A stretch of DNA of 64,000 bases. It comes from an uncultured beta proteobacterium. Lineage in GTDB: Bacteria > Pseudomonadota > Gammaproteobacteria > Burkholderiales > Burkholderiaceae_A. Positions 26,134 to 35,936 of this stretch are shown piece by piece; the first letter of the stretch is position 1, and each line of letters opens with the position of its first letter. The DNA lies in the NCBI GenBank assembly GCA_902625535.1, contig CACOBT010000009.1, forward strand, positions 1-64,000, written 5' to 3'. The translations under genes were made by a program, and so were the position numbers. Below the pieces are notes generated by a model. The model made no database searches and was not told the origin of the DNA. It worked only from the letters and a program-made list of their open reading frames with translations.

Positions 26134-28164
26134 TTATAGTTCCAGCAAAACTGCCTTCGCTTCCTCAAGTTTATCTCGACTCAACGCTGCTTTTTCAAAC
26201 TCCAACTCCCGGGCATTTTTTAGCATTTCCTTTTCAAGCCTTCTTATTTCTTTTGCAAGATCTTTTTTAGAAAGTTTTAGATACTGAGTGTCCACTGTTT
26301 TTGATGCTCCAGTTGACCCCTCGGCGACCGGCAAACCGTCAATCAGCTCTTTGACCAATTTTTTCACCCCGCGTGGAATGATGTTGTTTTCCACATTGTG
26401 CGTTAATTGCTTCTCTCTCCTCCTTTCAGTTTCAGAGACAGAATTTTTGATGGAGTCAGTAATTTTATCCGCATAAAGGATGGCCTTACCATCTATATTT
26501 CTTGCGGCTCTGCCAATCGTCTGAATAAGACTCCTGTAAGATCTCAAAAACCCTTCTTTATCCGCATCCAGGATCGCAACTAAAGACACCTCAGGAATAT
26601 CTAAACCTTCTCTCAAGAGATTTATGCCGATCAAAACATCAAAAACACCTAAACGAAGATCTCTTATAATCTCAACACGCTCCACTGTATCTATGTCTGA
26701 ATGCAAATACCTCACTCGATTACCCTGTTCCAATAAATAGTCTGTCAAATCCTCTGCCATTCTTTTTGTTAAAGTCGTAACCAATACACGACCTCCATTT
26801 TTAACGGTGTCTTTAATTTCTGAGAGCAAATCATCCACTTGATTTTTCGCCGGCTTTATTTCAACTTTCGGATCTAAGAGACCTGTTGGTCTAACTACCT
26901 GTTCAATTATCTCTTTTTGAGACTTTTCAAGCTCATAATTAGACGGAGTAGCGGACACAAAAACGACTTGCTTAAGCTTTGGTTCGAACTCATCAAATCG
27001 AAGCGGTCTGTTATCGAGCGCCGATGGAAGCCTAAAACCATAATTTACCAATGTTTCTTTCCTGGAACGGTCCCCTTTGTACATTCCACCAACCTGTCCC
27101 ACTGTTACATGACTTTCATCAATAAATACTAGACTGTCATCTGGCAGATAATCCATCAACGTTGGAGGAGCTTCTCCGGGCCTTGAATTTGAAATGTGTC
27201 TACTGTAATTCTCGATTCCCTTACAAAATCCCAGCTCCTCCAGCATTTCAAGATCAAATCTTGTTCGTTGTTCAATACGTTGAGCCTCTATGTGTCTCCC
27301 CTCCGAAAGAAAGAAAGAAATTCTTTCATTTAATTCGACTTTTATGCTCTCTATGGCATTTTGGATAGTTTCCCGAGGCGTAACATAATGAGAAGAAGGA
27401 TAGATTACGATCCGTCTAATTTTTCCTCTTTCTTGACCAGTCAGGGGATCAAATAAGATAATCTCTTCGACATCCCCATCAAACAACTCAATCCTGACTG
27501 CTGTTTCTGAATTTTCAGCCGGAAAAATATCTATAGTATCACCGCGCACTCTAAACCTGCCCCTACTAAACTCTAAATCATTTCGAACGTATTGCATACA
27601 AACTAATCGGGAAATTATGTCAGCCCTTGTCGTTTTATCATTTGTCCGCAACGCTAGGATCATTGAGTTGTAATTTTCAGGATCGCCAATCCCATAAATG
27701 CAAGACACAGATGCGACAATTATCGTGTCTTTTCTTGTTAACAACGATTTTGTAGCTGACAGCCTCATTTGCTCTATATGCTCGTTGATGGCTGAGTCTT
27801 TTTCTATGAAAAGATCACGCTGAGGCACGTATGCTTCCGGTTGATAGTAGTCATAGTAAGAGACGAAATATTCAACAGCATTAGCAGGAAAAAAATCGCG
27901 CATCTCTGAATATAATTGAGCCGCTAAAGTTTTATTCGGTGCCAGTATCAATGCTGGTTTTCCTAAAGCCGCTATCACATTCGCCATGGTAAATGTCTTT
28001 CCAGACCCTGTAACTCCTAATAGCGTCTGGTATGTAACCCCTGCCTCTAAATTATCTATTATGCCAGCGATGGCGCCCGGTTGGTCCCCACGAGGCTCAA
28101 ACGAGGAAACTAAGTTAAAAGGAGTCTCGTTACTTCCGGAAGTATCTTTTTTATTCGACAACAT
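26134..28164 (-). CDS. uvrB: Excinuclease ABC subunit B
   Basis: The 676-residue damage-verification helicase has Walker A GVTGSGKT (about 50), the beta-hairpin region [13 protein letters not shown] (about 107-120), DESHVTVGQ and helicase motif [13 protein letters not shown]-terminal UVR domain ([15 protein letters not shown]...[15 protein letters not shown]) binds UvrC. No LexA box was seen upstream. It is divergent from the aminotransferase gene at 28333. Confidence 0.97.
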   Translation of the reverse strand: MLSNKKDTSGSNETPFNLVSSFEPRGDQPGAIAGIIDNLEAGVTYQTLLGVTGSGKTFTMANVIAALGKPALILAPNKTLAAQLYSEMRDFFPANAVEYFVSYYDYYQPEAYVPQRDLFIEKDSAINEHIEQMRLSATKSLLTRKDTIIVASVSCIYGIGDPENYNSMILALRTNDKTTRADIISRLVCMQYVRNDLEFSRGRFRVRGDTIDIFPAENSETAVRIELFDGDVEEIILFDPLTGQERGKIRRIVIYPSSHYVTPRETIQNAIESIKVELNERISFFLSEGRHIEAQRIEQRTRFDLEMLEELGFCKGIENYSRHISNSRPGEAPPTLMDYLPDDSLVFIDESHVTVGQVGGMYKGDRSRKETLVNYGFRLPSALDNRPLRFDEFEPKLKQVVFVSATPSNYELEKSQKEIIEQVVRPTGLLDPKVEIKPAKNQVDDLLSEIKDTVKNGGRVLVTTLTKRMAEDLTDYLLEQGNRVRYLHSDIDTVERVEIIRDLRLGVFDVLIGINLLREGLDIPEVSLVAILDADKEGFLRSYRSLIQTIGRAARNIDGKAILYADKITDSIKNSVSETERRREKQLTHNVENNIIPRGVKKLVKELIDGLPVAEGSTGASKTVDTQYLKLSKKDLAKEIRRLEKEMLKNARELEFEKAALSRDKLEEAKAVLLEL

Positions 28165-28332
28165 TGAAGAAAGAAAAATGTAAAAACGCTTAGAAAGCCA
28201 TTGGTGTGCGAAAAATTATGTATAATAACGGCTCGCAACGCGGTTAAAAGATATTTATTGTACGCAACAATATATGCAGTTTCAAGGTTCTGAGGTCTCA
28301 AAACCGACTCTCAGCATAAATTTTGAGAATAC

Positions 28333-29547
28333 ATGAGCTTATACACGGAAATTAATACGCTTACTCGGGACCCAATCATTGGGCTCACTGAGCTATTCCA
28401 AAAAGACTCCAGGGCAACGAAATTTAACCTCGGCGTCGGTGTTTATCTTGACAAAGATGGAAAAGTGCCGGTGTTGGAGAGCGTCAAGGCAGCTCGACAT
28501 CTTATTGATGAACATAAGGACCCCAGCGTTTACTTACCCATTCGCGGATTGGACGTTTTTTGCGAGCACACAAAAAAACTGATATTTGGGGCCAAACACA
28601 ATAACAAACAAATCATAACAACTCAGGCACTCGGCGGGACGGGTGCTCTCAGAATAGGCGCCGAGCTTTTGCAAAGAACACGGAAAATACCTTTCGTTGT
28701 CATAAGCAACCCAAGTTGGGAAAATCACCGTAATATCTTCGAATCCGCGGGACTCAAGGTCGATTCATACCCGTACTATGACCCAAAGACAAATAGCTTT
28801 TTATTAAATTCATTTTTAACTTTTTTAAAAAAACTACCGAAGCACACCGTCGTTGTTTTGCATGCGAATTGCCATAATCCTACCGGTATCGATCCTTCGC
28901 AGGAGGAGTGGACAGAAATTCTCGACACAATACAACGGTCCGACCTAGTGCCATTTTTCGATTTAGCTTACCAAGGCTTTAAACACAGTTTGGGTCAAGA
29001 TAGTTCAGTTATAAAATCCTTTTTAGAATTTGATAAACCATTTCTTGTGGCAAATTCCTTTTCAAAGAATTTCTCACTTTATGGCGAGCGTGTCGGCGCG
29101 TTGAGTGTTTTCACCTCCTCCTCTGACGAATCAGCTAGAATCCAGAGTCATTTAAAAAATGTAATTAGGGGCCTCTATTCAACACCCCCAACCTACGGCC
29201 AAAAGATCGTCGGAGAGATATTATCAAACGACAATCTTCATACGATTTGGAAATCAGAAATTGAATCAATGAGAACTAGAATTATTGAAGTGAGACGACT
29301 TTTGGTAAAGACTTTTGAAGAGCAAGGTTTGGACAAATTTTCTTTCATTAGAAATCAACATGGTATGTTTAGTTTTTCTGGTTTAAGAAAAAATCATGCT
29401 TTTTTGCTACGCGAGAAGTTTGGAGTGTACATCTTAGACTCGGGAAGAATTTGTATTGCTGCGTTGAACGATAAAAATCTGGATTATGTGGCCAACGCTA
29501 TATCCGAGGTTGTGCAAACAGAGGATATTAAGACAAATAGCGCATAA
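28333..29547 (+). CDS. Class I aminotransferase (aspartate/aromatic, AspC/TyrB type)
   Basis: This 404-residue PLP enzyme belongs to the AspC/TyrB subgroup. Diagnostic segments are DPIIGLTELFQKD (start), GVYLDKDGKVPVLESVK, HANCHNPTGIDPSQEEW (about 178-194), FDLAYQGFKHSLGQD and NSFSKNFSLYGERVGAL with the PLP-binding lysine (about 242). It transaminates aspartate or aromatic amino acids with 2-oxoglutarate; the exact preference cannot be read by eye. The pairing with uvrB is familiar from betaproteobacteria and pseudomonads. Confidence 0.93.
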   Translation: MSLYTEINTLTRDPIIGLTELFQKDSRATKFNLGVGVYLDKDGKVPVLESVKAARHLIDEHKDPSVYLPIRGLDVFCEHTKKLIFGAKHNNKQIITTQALGGTGALRIGAELLQRTRKIPFVVISNPSWENHRNIFESAGLKVDSYPYYDPKTNSFLLNSFLTFLKKLPKHTVVVLHANCHNPTGIDPSQEEWTEILDTIQRSDLVPFFDLAYQGFKHSLGQDSSVIKSFLEFDKPFLVANSFSKNFSLYGERVGALSVFTSSSDESARIQSHLKNVIRGLYSTPPTYGQKIVGEILSNDNLHTIWKSEIESMRTRIIEVRRLLVKTFEEQGLDKFSFIRNQHGMFSFSGLRKNHAFLLREKFGVYILDSGRICIAALNDKNLDYVANAISEVVQTEDIKTNSA

Positions 29548-30162
29548 ATGGTTGATGTGTTCCTTGCATTACTATTGGGATTTGGGTTCTTATTATTACT
29601 CTTATTTCCGGTCATTGTGATAATCATTTTTATTTCATTTATCCTCCTGCTTTTTATTTTTTTCTTTGGCTTGTACGTTTTCAATTTTAATTCAATCCTT
29701 CCCGAGGGCTTCATTTTGAGCCTAGTAATCGCGTCTGTTCTTTTACTATTGCTTGTAGCATTGTTTTTCCACGTTTTAACTGTTGTTTCAGGAGTAGTAA
29801 TAATGAAGAGCCTTAAAAACTACGAAAACAATGCCTTTCTTTTGACAAAAAACGCCACTGGAACATTTAGAGAAACTGTCAGCGCATATAAAAAAGTCTC
29901 TTTATTTTTTTTTCTCGCCTACGGAAGAAAAATGTTTTCTTTACTGCTAGGCCAATGGCCGCTTTTTTTTTCCGTGATTTGTTTGCTAATCACAAATAGC
30001 TTCCTAAATACAATGAAAGTGATTGACGTAAGAGGGATTTCGACCGTTGCAAAAATTGACAATAAGATAACCCGAACTTCAGCGCCTCATAATTTTTTCG
30101 TGAGCAGTGAGCCCTTCAGAAAAGGCAGGCCTACTAAAAACACGCTCAGCATATTTCATTAG
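29548..30162 (+). CDS. Small membrane protein of unknown function
   Basis: The frame begins immediately after the aminotransferase stop (TAAATG) and encodes 204 residues. Two long hydrophobic stretches, rich in Leu, Ile and Phe, span about 4-42 and 54-86, and another spans about 112-150. There are few charged residues in the first 90 positions. No family is recognised. The last 84 bases overlap sspA on the other strand, so the true end may be decayed or the overlap tolerated. Coupling to the aminotransferase supports it being real; poor conservation of features leaves doubt. Confidence 0.45.
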   Translation: MVDVFLALLLGFGFLLLLLFPVIVIIIFISFILLLFIFFFGLYVFNFNSILPEGFILSLVIASVLLLLLVALFFHVLTVVSGVVIMKSLKNYENNAFLLTKNATGTFRETVSAYKKVSLFFFLAYGRKMFSLLLGQWPLFFSVICLLITNSFLNTMKVIDVRGISTVAKIDNKITRTSAPHNFFVSSEPFRKGRPTKNTLSIFH

Positions 30163-30678
30163 TGGTGCAGCCGAGTCAGGCAACGAGATTTTGTAGTGAT
30201 CCAGCCTCCATAACAGCGGTGCTAGAGCCGCATCAATCATGCTAAACTCATCTCCTAGCATGAACTTAGACTTTGATATTATAGGAGTCAGCTGAGTAAG
30301 CTTTTCTTTCATGGCTAACCTTGTTTGAGTTAAGACATCGGCTTCGTGGCTTTCAAGCTGGTCGACGAAGGAAAAAATTTCTCTCTCAAAATTGAAAAGT
30401 AGCAACCGTGCTTTCGCTCTTAGAGCCGGATCGGTCGGCATTAATTGTGGGTGAGGGAACCGCTCATCAATAAATTCGTTGATAATGTTGGATTCATAAA
30501 GCGTAAGCTCACGATCAACAAGGACTGGCACGTCTCCATACGGATTCATTACGGATATCTCATCAGGTTTCCTGTAAGGGTCAACATCGCGTATCTCGAA
30601 ATCCATACCTTTCTCGTATAAAACAAACCTGCAACGATGACTAAATAAACAAGTTGATCCCGAATACAAAACCATCAT
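30079..30678 (-). CDS. sspA: Stringent starvation protein A (GST fold)
   Basis: The 199-residue protein has a GST-like fold. The N-terminal thioredoxin part reads LYSGSTCLFSHRCRFVLYEKG and NPYGDVPVLVDRELTLYESNII, and the helical C-terminal half includes FSMIDAALAPLLWRL. SspA binds RNA polymerase and alters promoter use in stress. The PYGDVPVL loop and the short length fit SspA rather than a catalytic GST. sspB, usually downstream, is absent; a membrane-protein gene on the opposite strand overlaps its 3' end. Confidence 0.88.
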   Translation of the reverse strand: MMVLYSGSTCLFSHRCRFVLYEKGMDFEIRDVDPYRKPDEISVMNPYGDVPVLVDRELTLYESNIINEFIDERFPHPQLMPTDPALRAKARLLLFNFEREIFSFVDQLESHEADVLTQTRLAMKEKLTQLTPIISKSKFMLGDEFSMIDAALAPLLWRLDHYKISLPDSAAPLMKYAERVFSRPAFSEGLTAHEKIMRR

Positions 30679-30994
30679 ATAGATGCTCCAAACAAAAAAA
30701 TTAAAACGCTTACTTAAACCTTGACAACATTGTATTTTAACCTAAAAACCTTTGCTAACAGTGGAAAAAGTAAAAATACAGGCCTACGGCTCGTATTTGC
30801 ATACCTTGCACGGCTAAGATGCTTTTATTATTTTGCCCGTGGCGTCGTCTAACGGTTATTTATAAATTTATCTAAAAGACCGGTCGCCTTAAGCATTATT
30901 AGTGTTGTGTTGATCGCTACGATTGTTAAACAAATCTCCTGATACATAAATGGCCTCAAAAAAGTTGAAAATTTCTACAAAACAATACAGTTGT
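30679..30994. other. Non-coding gap between mmsA and sspA
   Basis: No gene is supported in these 316 bases. On the minus strand TTGTCA and TTAATT with a 17-base spacer could form the sspA promoter. No terminator hairpin is evident after mmsA. Confidence 0.3.
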
Positions 30995-32545
30995 CTAGTC
31001 ATTCGAAGGCATGGAAAACTGTATAGTCTCTCTCCGGTCTGACCCTGGCCATTTTTGACTAATAGTTTTTCGCTTCGTGTAGAACCTTACGCCATCTGGG
31101 CCGTAGATGTGAAGATCGCCAAATAGCGAATCTTTCCACCCACCGAAACTTTGCGAAGCCGCAGGTACCGGCAATGGAACGTTTATGCCGATCATCCCTG
31201 CACCAGCTTTTTCCGAAAAAATTCGCGCGCTATTTCCATCTCCAGTGAATATGCAAGCCCCATTTCCGTAATCGTTATCATTGATCACATCAATCGCCTG
31301 GGATAGGTTCTTCACCCTAACTACCTGCAACACAGGGCCAAAAATTTCTTCTTTATAGGATTCCATCCAGGGTTCAGTATAGTCAATCAAGGTGGGGCCT
31401 AAAAAAGATCCCTCTTCAAGACCACCCGAAACTTTTAGGTCCCTACCGTCAAGAACGATTTTAGCACCGTCGCGCTCCGCACTTGCTATAAGAGCCTCTA
31501 TCTTTTTTTTGTGTGTCTCTGTCACTAACGGTCCGAAGTCATTATTCGGATTATTAAACAATCCGACCTTCAATTCACTAGTAGCCTTTTTCATTTTTTC
31601 CATAAATTTTGTCGCTAAATCATTACCAACGATTACCGCGACTGATATGGCCATACATCTTTGGCCACTAGAGCCAAAAGCAGCTCCTAAGAGCTGGTTT
31701 ACAACGCTGTCTAGATCACAATCGTGCATTACGACTGCATGATTTTTGGCGCCCCCAAGGGCCTGACACCTCTTTTCATGCTTGACAGCAGCAGCATAAA
31801 CAGATCTCGCCACTTTTGTCGATCCGACAAAACTAACGGCGCTAATTCTTTTATCCTCCAAAAGCATCTGAGCAGTTTTTTCGTTTCCATTGATAACATT
31901 AAGTACACCATCAGGCAACCCAGCCTTGTGAAGTAACTCGGCTATAAACATTGTCGAACTTGGGTCTTTTTCTGAAGGTTTCAAAACAAAACAGTTTCCA
32001 CATGCTATAGCTAACGGATACATCCAAAGTGGTATCATCGCTGGAAAGTTAAACGGGGTGATACCTGCAACGATACCCACGGGAGAGAATTCACTCCAGC
32101 AATCAATAGATGCACCTACGTTTTTATTATGTTCGCCCTTCAATAGTTCAGGAGCCGCGCATGCAAATTCCACATTTTCAATTCCCCGTTGCAACTCCCC
32201 TTTGGCATCATGCAATATTTTTCCATGCTCTTCCCCTATTAACCGGCAAATTTTATCAGTGTTTTTTTCCAGCAATTCCTTAAATTTGAACATTACACGT
32301 GCTCGCTTAATCGGAGGGGTTTGGCTCCAACTTGGTAACGCGTTAACTGAAGCTGAAATAACTGCTTCAACAGCAGATCTCCCCCCGACCTCAACATGCT
32401 TTGAGATTGTTCCATAAGCAGGATTAAAAACATCTAGACAGGAGTTATCATAATTAACAATCGTCCCGTTAACCAAATGTCCTAAAACTTGCTTAGTTTC
32501 CGTTGGCTTTTCTAAAGTCTGGGTAATCATATTTTCTTCTATCAT
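30995..32545 (-). CDS. mmsA: CoA-acylating methylmalonate-semialdehyde dehydrogenase
   Basis: The 516-residue aldehyde dehydrogenase converts methylmalonate or malonate semialdehyde to propionyl- or acetyl-CoA in valine and beta-alanine breakdown. Family marks are FVLKPSEKDPSS (cofactor site), FVGSTKVARSVY, ALGGAKNHAVVMHDCD and GSSGQRCMAIS with the catalytic Cys. The usual ALDH catalytic Glu is replaced as in MmsA (LGGAKN). The end FYTKRKTISQKWP is also typical. AGGATGAG precedes ATG 32545. A gene encoding a small secreted protein lies upstream on the same strand. Confidence 0.93.
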   Translation of the reverse strand: MIEENMITQTLEKPTETKQVLGHLVNGTIVNYDNSCLDVFNPAYGTISKHVEVGGRSAVEAVISASVNALPSWSQTPPIKRARVMFKFKELLEKNTDKICRLIGEEHGKILHDAKGELQRGIENVEFACAAPELLKGEHNKNVGASIDCWSEFSPVGIVAGITPFNFPAMIPLWMYPLAIACGNCFVLKPSEKDPSSTMFIAELLHKAGLPDGVLNVINGNEKTAQMLLEDKRISAVSFVGSTKVARSVYAAAVKHEKRCQALGGAKNHAVVMHDCDLDSVVNQLLGAAFGSSGQRCMAISVAVIVGNDLATKFMEKMKKATSELKVGLFNNPNNDFGPLVTETHKKKIEALIASAERDGAKIVLDGRDLKVSGGLEEGSFLGPTLIDYTEPWMESYKEEIFGPVLQVVRVKNLSQAIDVINDNDYGNGACIFTGDGNSARIFSEKAGAGMIGINVPLPVPAASQSFGGWKDSLFGDLHIYGPDGVRFYTKRKTISQKWPGSDRRETIQFSMPSND

Positions 32546-32567
32546 TTTCTCATCCTTTTTCCTGTTT

Positions 32568-33059
32568 TCACTTTAGCTTCGTGCATGTACCAAACGTTGC
32601 TGTATCTGCTGATGAACCATTCATGATAAAAGAGTGACTATGCATTGGATATATGGAAAATCTATCTTTATTGCTCGAAATGTGAATGACTTCCTCTATC
32701 ACCTCAGGTATTCCCAATTGACTTCCATCAAAATCAACGCAGGTCAGTCTTCCATTACTAGCTGCCAAAAGCTGTTGGTTTCTTTCTTTACTGACATCGT
32801 CTACGGTCTTACACTTGAAAAATTCCGTAACTTTTTTCTCTACTCCATTGACGTTACCTATTAACTTATCGTACTTAAGTTCCGAATAATCAGAGTTAAA
32901 AACAAAAATATAATTACCCGAATCACAAACATCTGCACGCCAGATCTCTCCAGCTTTCAAGATACACATCGTAGCTTCTCCCTTGCAACTATAAACATTT
33001 TTCGCGTGTGCGTGTACTGAAAAGAGCACGAGTAACAATGTGTACCGAATGATATTCAT
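32568..33059 (-). CDS. Small exported protein of unknown function
   Basis: This 163-residue protein has a clear signal peptide (IIRYTLLLVLFSVHAHA, cut after AHA). The mature part has six cysteines (CKGE, CILK, CDSG, FKCK, TCVD, GTCT), consistent with three disulfides in the periplasm. No family is recognised. It lies 22 bases upstream of mmsA on the same strand and could be co-transcribed. Confidence 0.6.
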   Translation of the reverse strand: MNIIRYTLLLVLFSVHAHAKNVYSCKGEATMCILKAGEIWRADVCDSGNYIFVFNSDYSELKYDKLIGNVNGVEKKVTEFFKCKTVDDVSKERNQQLLAASNGRLTCVDFDGSQLGIPEVIEEVIHISSNKDRFSIYPMHSHSFIMNGSSADTATFGTCTKLK

Positions 33060-33233
33060 ACTGTTTCTACCAAAGTTATGAGAGCAATCAACTTGAGATT
33101 ACATCATAATATATTGTGTTAGGAGAAAATGTAAAAAATAATTCCCACGCATGTCTAAAAATCAAGATAGATATGCACCATCAATTCCCTCGCTGGACAA
33201 TTGTTAGCCTTTTAAAACATATTTGCATATACG

Positions 33234-34151
33234 TTAGGATTCTTTCCTTGCTTGTTTTCCTTTCTTTGGTTTAGTCAATTGACCACTTGATAATCCTAAT
33301 ATCAGCAGTCCTGAAATAACTATCAGGATACACCCACCTATCGTAACGGAATCCGGATTTTCATCAAAAATTAAAACTCCGATTAATATAGCAATAGGAA
33401 GCCTAGAGTATCGAAACGGAGCAACCACTCCAATGTCTCCACCTCTTGTGGCAAAAACAAGTGCAAGATAAGCCATAGGTCCAAAAAAACTTGAAGCACC
33501 GATGAGTAAAAAATCAACTGATGAAAACGTATTGAAAGGTCCGAAAAAGGGTATAGCAAAAATTCCTCCTAAAGCAAGAGAGATGAATCCCCAAAATGCA
33601 ATAGCGAGTGGTGGAAAATCATTAGCCATAGATCGTGTCAACAAATCCCGTGAGGCGAGAAAAAAGGCTCCGACTACGGCGAATAATGATACCGGATTAA
33701 ATATTTCCATACCCGGTTGAATTACTAGTAAGGCACCAAACAAACCAACCAAAACTAAAACCCATTGTTTTGGTAAGATTCGCTCCTTGAATAATAGAAA
33801 ACTACCCAACGTCATTAAAATTGGTGTGAGTTGCAATAAGGCAGACGAGACCGTAAGTGATACATAAACCATCGTAATCACAAATAACACCGATGAAATC
33901 AATTCACATAACATACGTAAGAAAAACCTCAGATCAATAAAGCGTCTTTGTAATACTGAGTCTTTTTGTAAAATACTCAAACAATAAAAAATTATCGAAC
34001 CTGTTAGGCCAACTGAAACTAGAACTTGTGAAATTGGAAGTTTGATAGCTAACTGCTTTATGATTGCATCCTCAATTGCAAACCCCGTCATTGCACAAAC
34101 CATAAAAGAAATGTTTGTAATGTTCCCACGATTCTGTAGATTATTTTGCAA
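33234..34151 (-). CDS. EamA/DMT-family transporter
   Basis: This 305-residue integral membrane protein has ten predicted membrane segments in two five-helix EamA repeats. Typical elements are AIEDAIIKQLAIKLPISQVL at the start, LQLTPILMTLGSFLLFKERILPKQW between the repeats, and APFRYSRLPIAILIGVLIFDE in the second. The second repeat resembles the RhaT/S-adenosylmethionine-uptake-like branch. The substrate is unknown. An interrupted palindrome GTTACAGTAAC (34170-34180) lies 19 bases upstream of its ATG. Confidence 0.85.
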   Translation of the reverse strand: MQNNLQNRGNITNISFMVCAMTGFAIEDAIIKQLAIKLPISQVLVSVGLTGSIIFYCLSILQKDSVLQRRFIDLRFFLRMLCELISSVLFVITMVYVSLTVSSALLQLTPILMTLGSFLLFKERILPKQWVLVLVGLFGALLVIQPGMEIFNPVSLFAVVGAFFLASRDLLTRSMANDFPPLAIAFWGFISLALGGIFAIPFFGPFNTFSSVDFLLIGASSFFGPMAYLALVFATRGGDIGVVAPFRYSRLPIAILIGVLIFDENPDSVTIGGCILIVISGLLILGLSSGQLTKPKKGKQARKES

Positions 34152-34666
34152 AAAAGGCTCTTAAAAATTGTTACAGTAACAGTATTGTCATAAATTTACC
34201 CCGTGCGACATTCGTTACCGCACTGCAGTTATTTTAACGAATTTGTCATTGATAGTTTTTCATAAAATCACTCATTGTTAGGAGAATTCATCAATTATGG
34301 ATTAAAACTTAGTGTTGAACTGCTAGTGCGGACCGTATTAAAAACACTCGTTTTGGACATCTACTTGTGATCACGAATAAAGATATGCACCGTAAGCTAA
34401 CGTCAGGACCAGAAGGGTATATGGTTTTTAGTAAAACATGTTAACCTAAAGTGTAACTGTCCGGCAAACTCAACTTTTAGAGTTTATTGTTCCCTTGCAT
34501 AGAACTTATTTGGCTGTGTTTAACACATCCGGTATTTACCTTTATGAGTACCGTTATAGTTTGTTTAATCGAATTACAGAACAAATTTTTTCGCTAAATT
34601 AAAATTTCGTATACAATTAAAGGAGATTTGTAGAACACCCATGCAACTCATTTTGCTCTAAAAGGA
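34152..34666. other. Non-coding gap before tRNA-Asn
   Basis: No gene is supported in these 515 bases. The palindrome GTTACAGTAAC is at 34170-34180. A TACAAT at 34612-34617 could be the -10 element for the tRNA. The rest shows no recognisable structure. Confidence 0.35.
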
Positions 34667-34742
34667 TCCCCGATAGCTCAGTTGGTAGAGCGACGGACTG
34701 TTAATCCGCAGGTCCCTGGTTCGAGCCCAGGTCGGGGAGCCA
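34667..34742 (+). tRNA. tRNA-Asn (anticodon GTT)
   Basis: The 76-base cloverleaf with encoded CCA has acceptor TCCCCGA pairing with TCGGGGA. The D-arm is AGCTCAGTTGGTAGAGC, the anticodon loop is CTGTTAATC (GTT) and the T-loop is GGTTCGAGCCC. No inserted element is seen beside it. Confidence 0.96.
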
Positions 34743-34929
34743 CTAATGATTTTTTGCCTCGATTTAAGTAGGAGACCATTTTTTAGAACGGCGGGATTAA
34801 TTTTTATCGATTCTTAACTGATTCTCGCCAATGGCTATTACGCATAGCACTCATATAAACCAGAATTGGCAAATGACATCGTTTGGAGAATGTAGTGTAT
34901 GATTGGGTGAATGAGACGGAGGGACTTTC

Positions 34930-35340
34930 TTGAAAAAATTGAATGTAGTATCTCGGTGGAATAAATTACTGGTGAAATATTTTGTATTTGCTAGTCTTCT
35001 TTATATTTCATTAGATACCTACTCTGCGGATTGGCAAAAAGTTGAGGAAAGCAAGGGAGAATCCATTTACGTGGATGTTAATAGTATTGAGAAACTGAAT
35101 GGATTCGTTTATTACTCCGAGTTGATTGACTTTAAGGAAGCAATTTATGGTGCGCTTTCAAGGATAAGTGAATTCAAGGTAGATTGTGAAAAGAAAGAAA
35201 AAGCAAATTTGAGTATTACTTCATACACTGGTCAAATGGGAAAATTTATAATAATAAATGAGGCAAAAAATGACGGGACACGTTTCATAAAGTCTCCACA
35301 ATCTATTACAATGCGATTTGCTTGCGATCGGGTAATGTAA
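34930..35340 (+). CDS. Surface-adhesin-E-like exported protein
   Basis: This 136-residue protein has a signal peptide (about 1-33). The mature domain starts DWQKVEESKGESIYVDVNSIEKLNG, the pattern of the surface-adhesin protein E family (tryptophan near the start, then YVD and S-I, then two cysteines, here in VDCEKK and FACDRV). The role is unknown and the family call is from memory. Translation seems to begin at TTG 34930, because GGAGGG lies 6 bases before it and no ATG suits the signal peptide better. Confidence 0.6.
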   Translation: MKKLNVVSRWNKLLVKYFVFASLLYISLDTYSADWQKVEESKGESIYVDVNSIEKLNGFVYYSELIDFKEAIYGALSRISEFKVDCEKKEKANLSITSYTGQMGKFIIINEAKNDGTRFIKSPQSITMRFACDRVM

Positions 35341-35344
35341 AAAA

Positions 35345-35590
35345 TTAAACATTATATGCGCCAAAAAGGTTGTCTTGTTTTAGATTTATAGCGCAATAGT
35401 TCCGACTGGAAAAATTCGCTTCTCGTTTGACAACGCTGATATTAGGTTTGAATTCGTTAACAAACGTTTCGCCAATAAATCTAACTTCAAACACGCTTCC
35501 TGCTATCTTATTAATTCGATATTGACGTAAATTTTTATTCTTAAATTCTTTAGTGGGCTTAGAAAATCTCTCCTCAAATTTTAAAAACAA
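35345..35590 (-). CDS. Doubtful small ORF
   Basis: An 81-codon frame starts with TTG at 35590. The segment VFEVRFIGETFVNEFKPNIS looks protein-like, but there is no ribosome site at the start and no family is recognised. GAGGAG occurs a few codons inside, so a shorter product is possible. It could be a remnant. Confidence 0.28.
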   Translation of the reverse strand: MFLKFEERFSKPTKEFKNKNLRQYRINKIAGSVFEVRFIGETFVNEFKPNISVVKREANFSSRNYCAINLKQDNLFGAYNV

Positions 35591-35635
35591 AAAATTTCAA
35601 TTAATTATGCCCGCTAAAATTCCGAGCAATTATAG

Positions 35636-35932
35636 TTAGCTATTAATTTCAAAAAAATCGAATTTCAATTTTTCTGAAAGAAACGAAATCAAATTACTCG
35701 CTTTTTCATGATTATCATCGTACCTGACAAAGCCATAAACTAGTCCTTGATTAAATCCGATTTCTAAGGAAAACTTGTTTGCCCATTCTTCATGAGATAT
35801 GAAATATAGGCTTGTTGGCACTCCGAAACATTCTTTTGACTCCTTCACAACCACCACCCCATGCACGGATTTGATATCTTCTATGGTAATTTTTTTTTTT
35901 TCAAAATTGCGCAACTTGTAAATTGATGACAT
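35636..35932 (-). CDS. Small protein of unknown function at the end of the PhyH/methyltransferase unit
   Basis: The frame from ATG 35932 encodes 98 residues (MSSIYKLRNFEKKKITIEDI). The open frame also reaches an ATG at 35950, which overlaps the methyltransferase stop. No family is recognised; it is soluble and acidic toward the end, with no export signal. Its position three bases after the methyltransferase gene suggests the same transcript. Confidence 0.5.
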   Translation of the reverse strand: MSSIYKLRNFEKKKITIEDIKSVHGVVVVKESKECFGVPTSLYFISHEEWANKFSLEIGFNQGLVYGFVRYDDNHEKASNLISFLSEKLKFDFFEINS

Positions 35933-35936
35933 GAAA

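Noticed and set aside
28297..28330. Inverted repeat CTCAAAA...TTTTGAG before the aminotransferase
   Set aside because: The arms are seven AT-rich bases 18 apart, which is expected by chance at this base composition.
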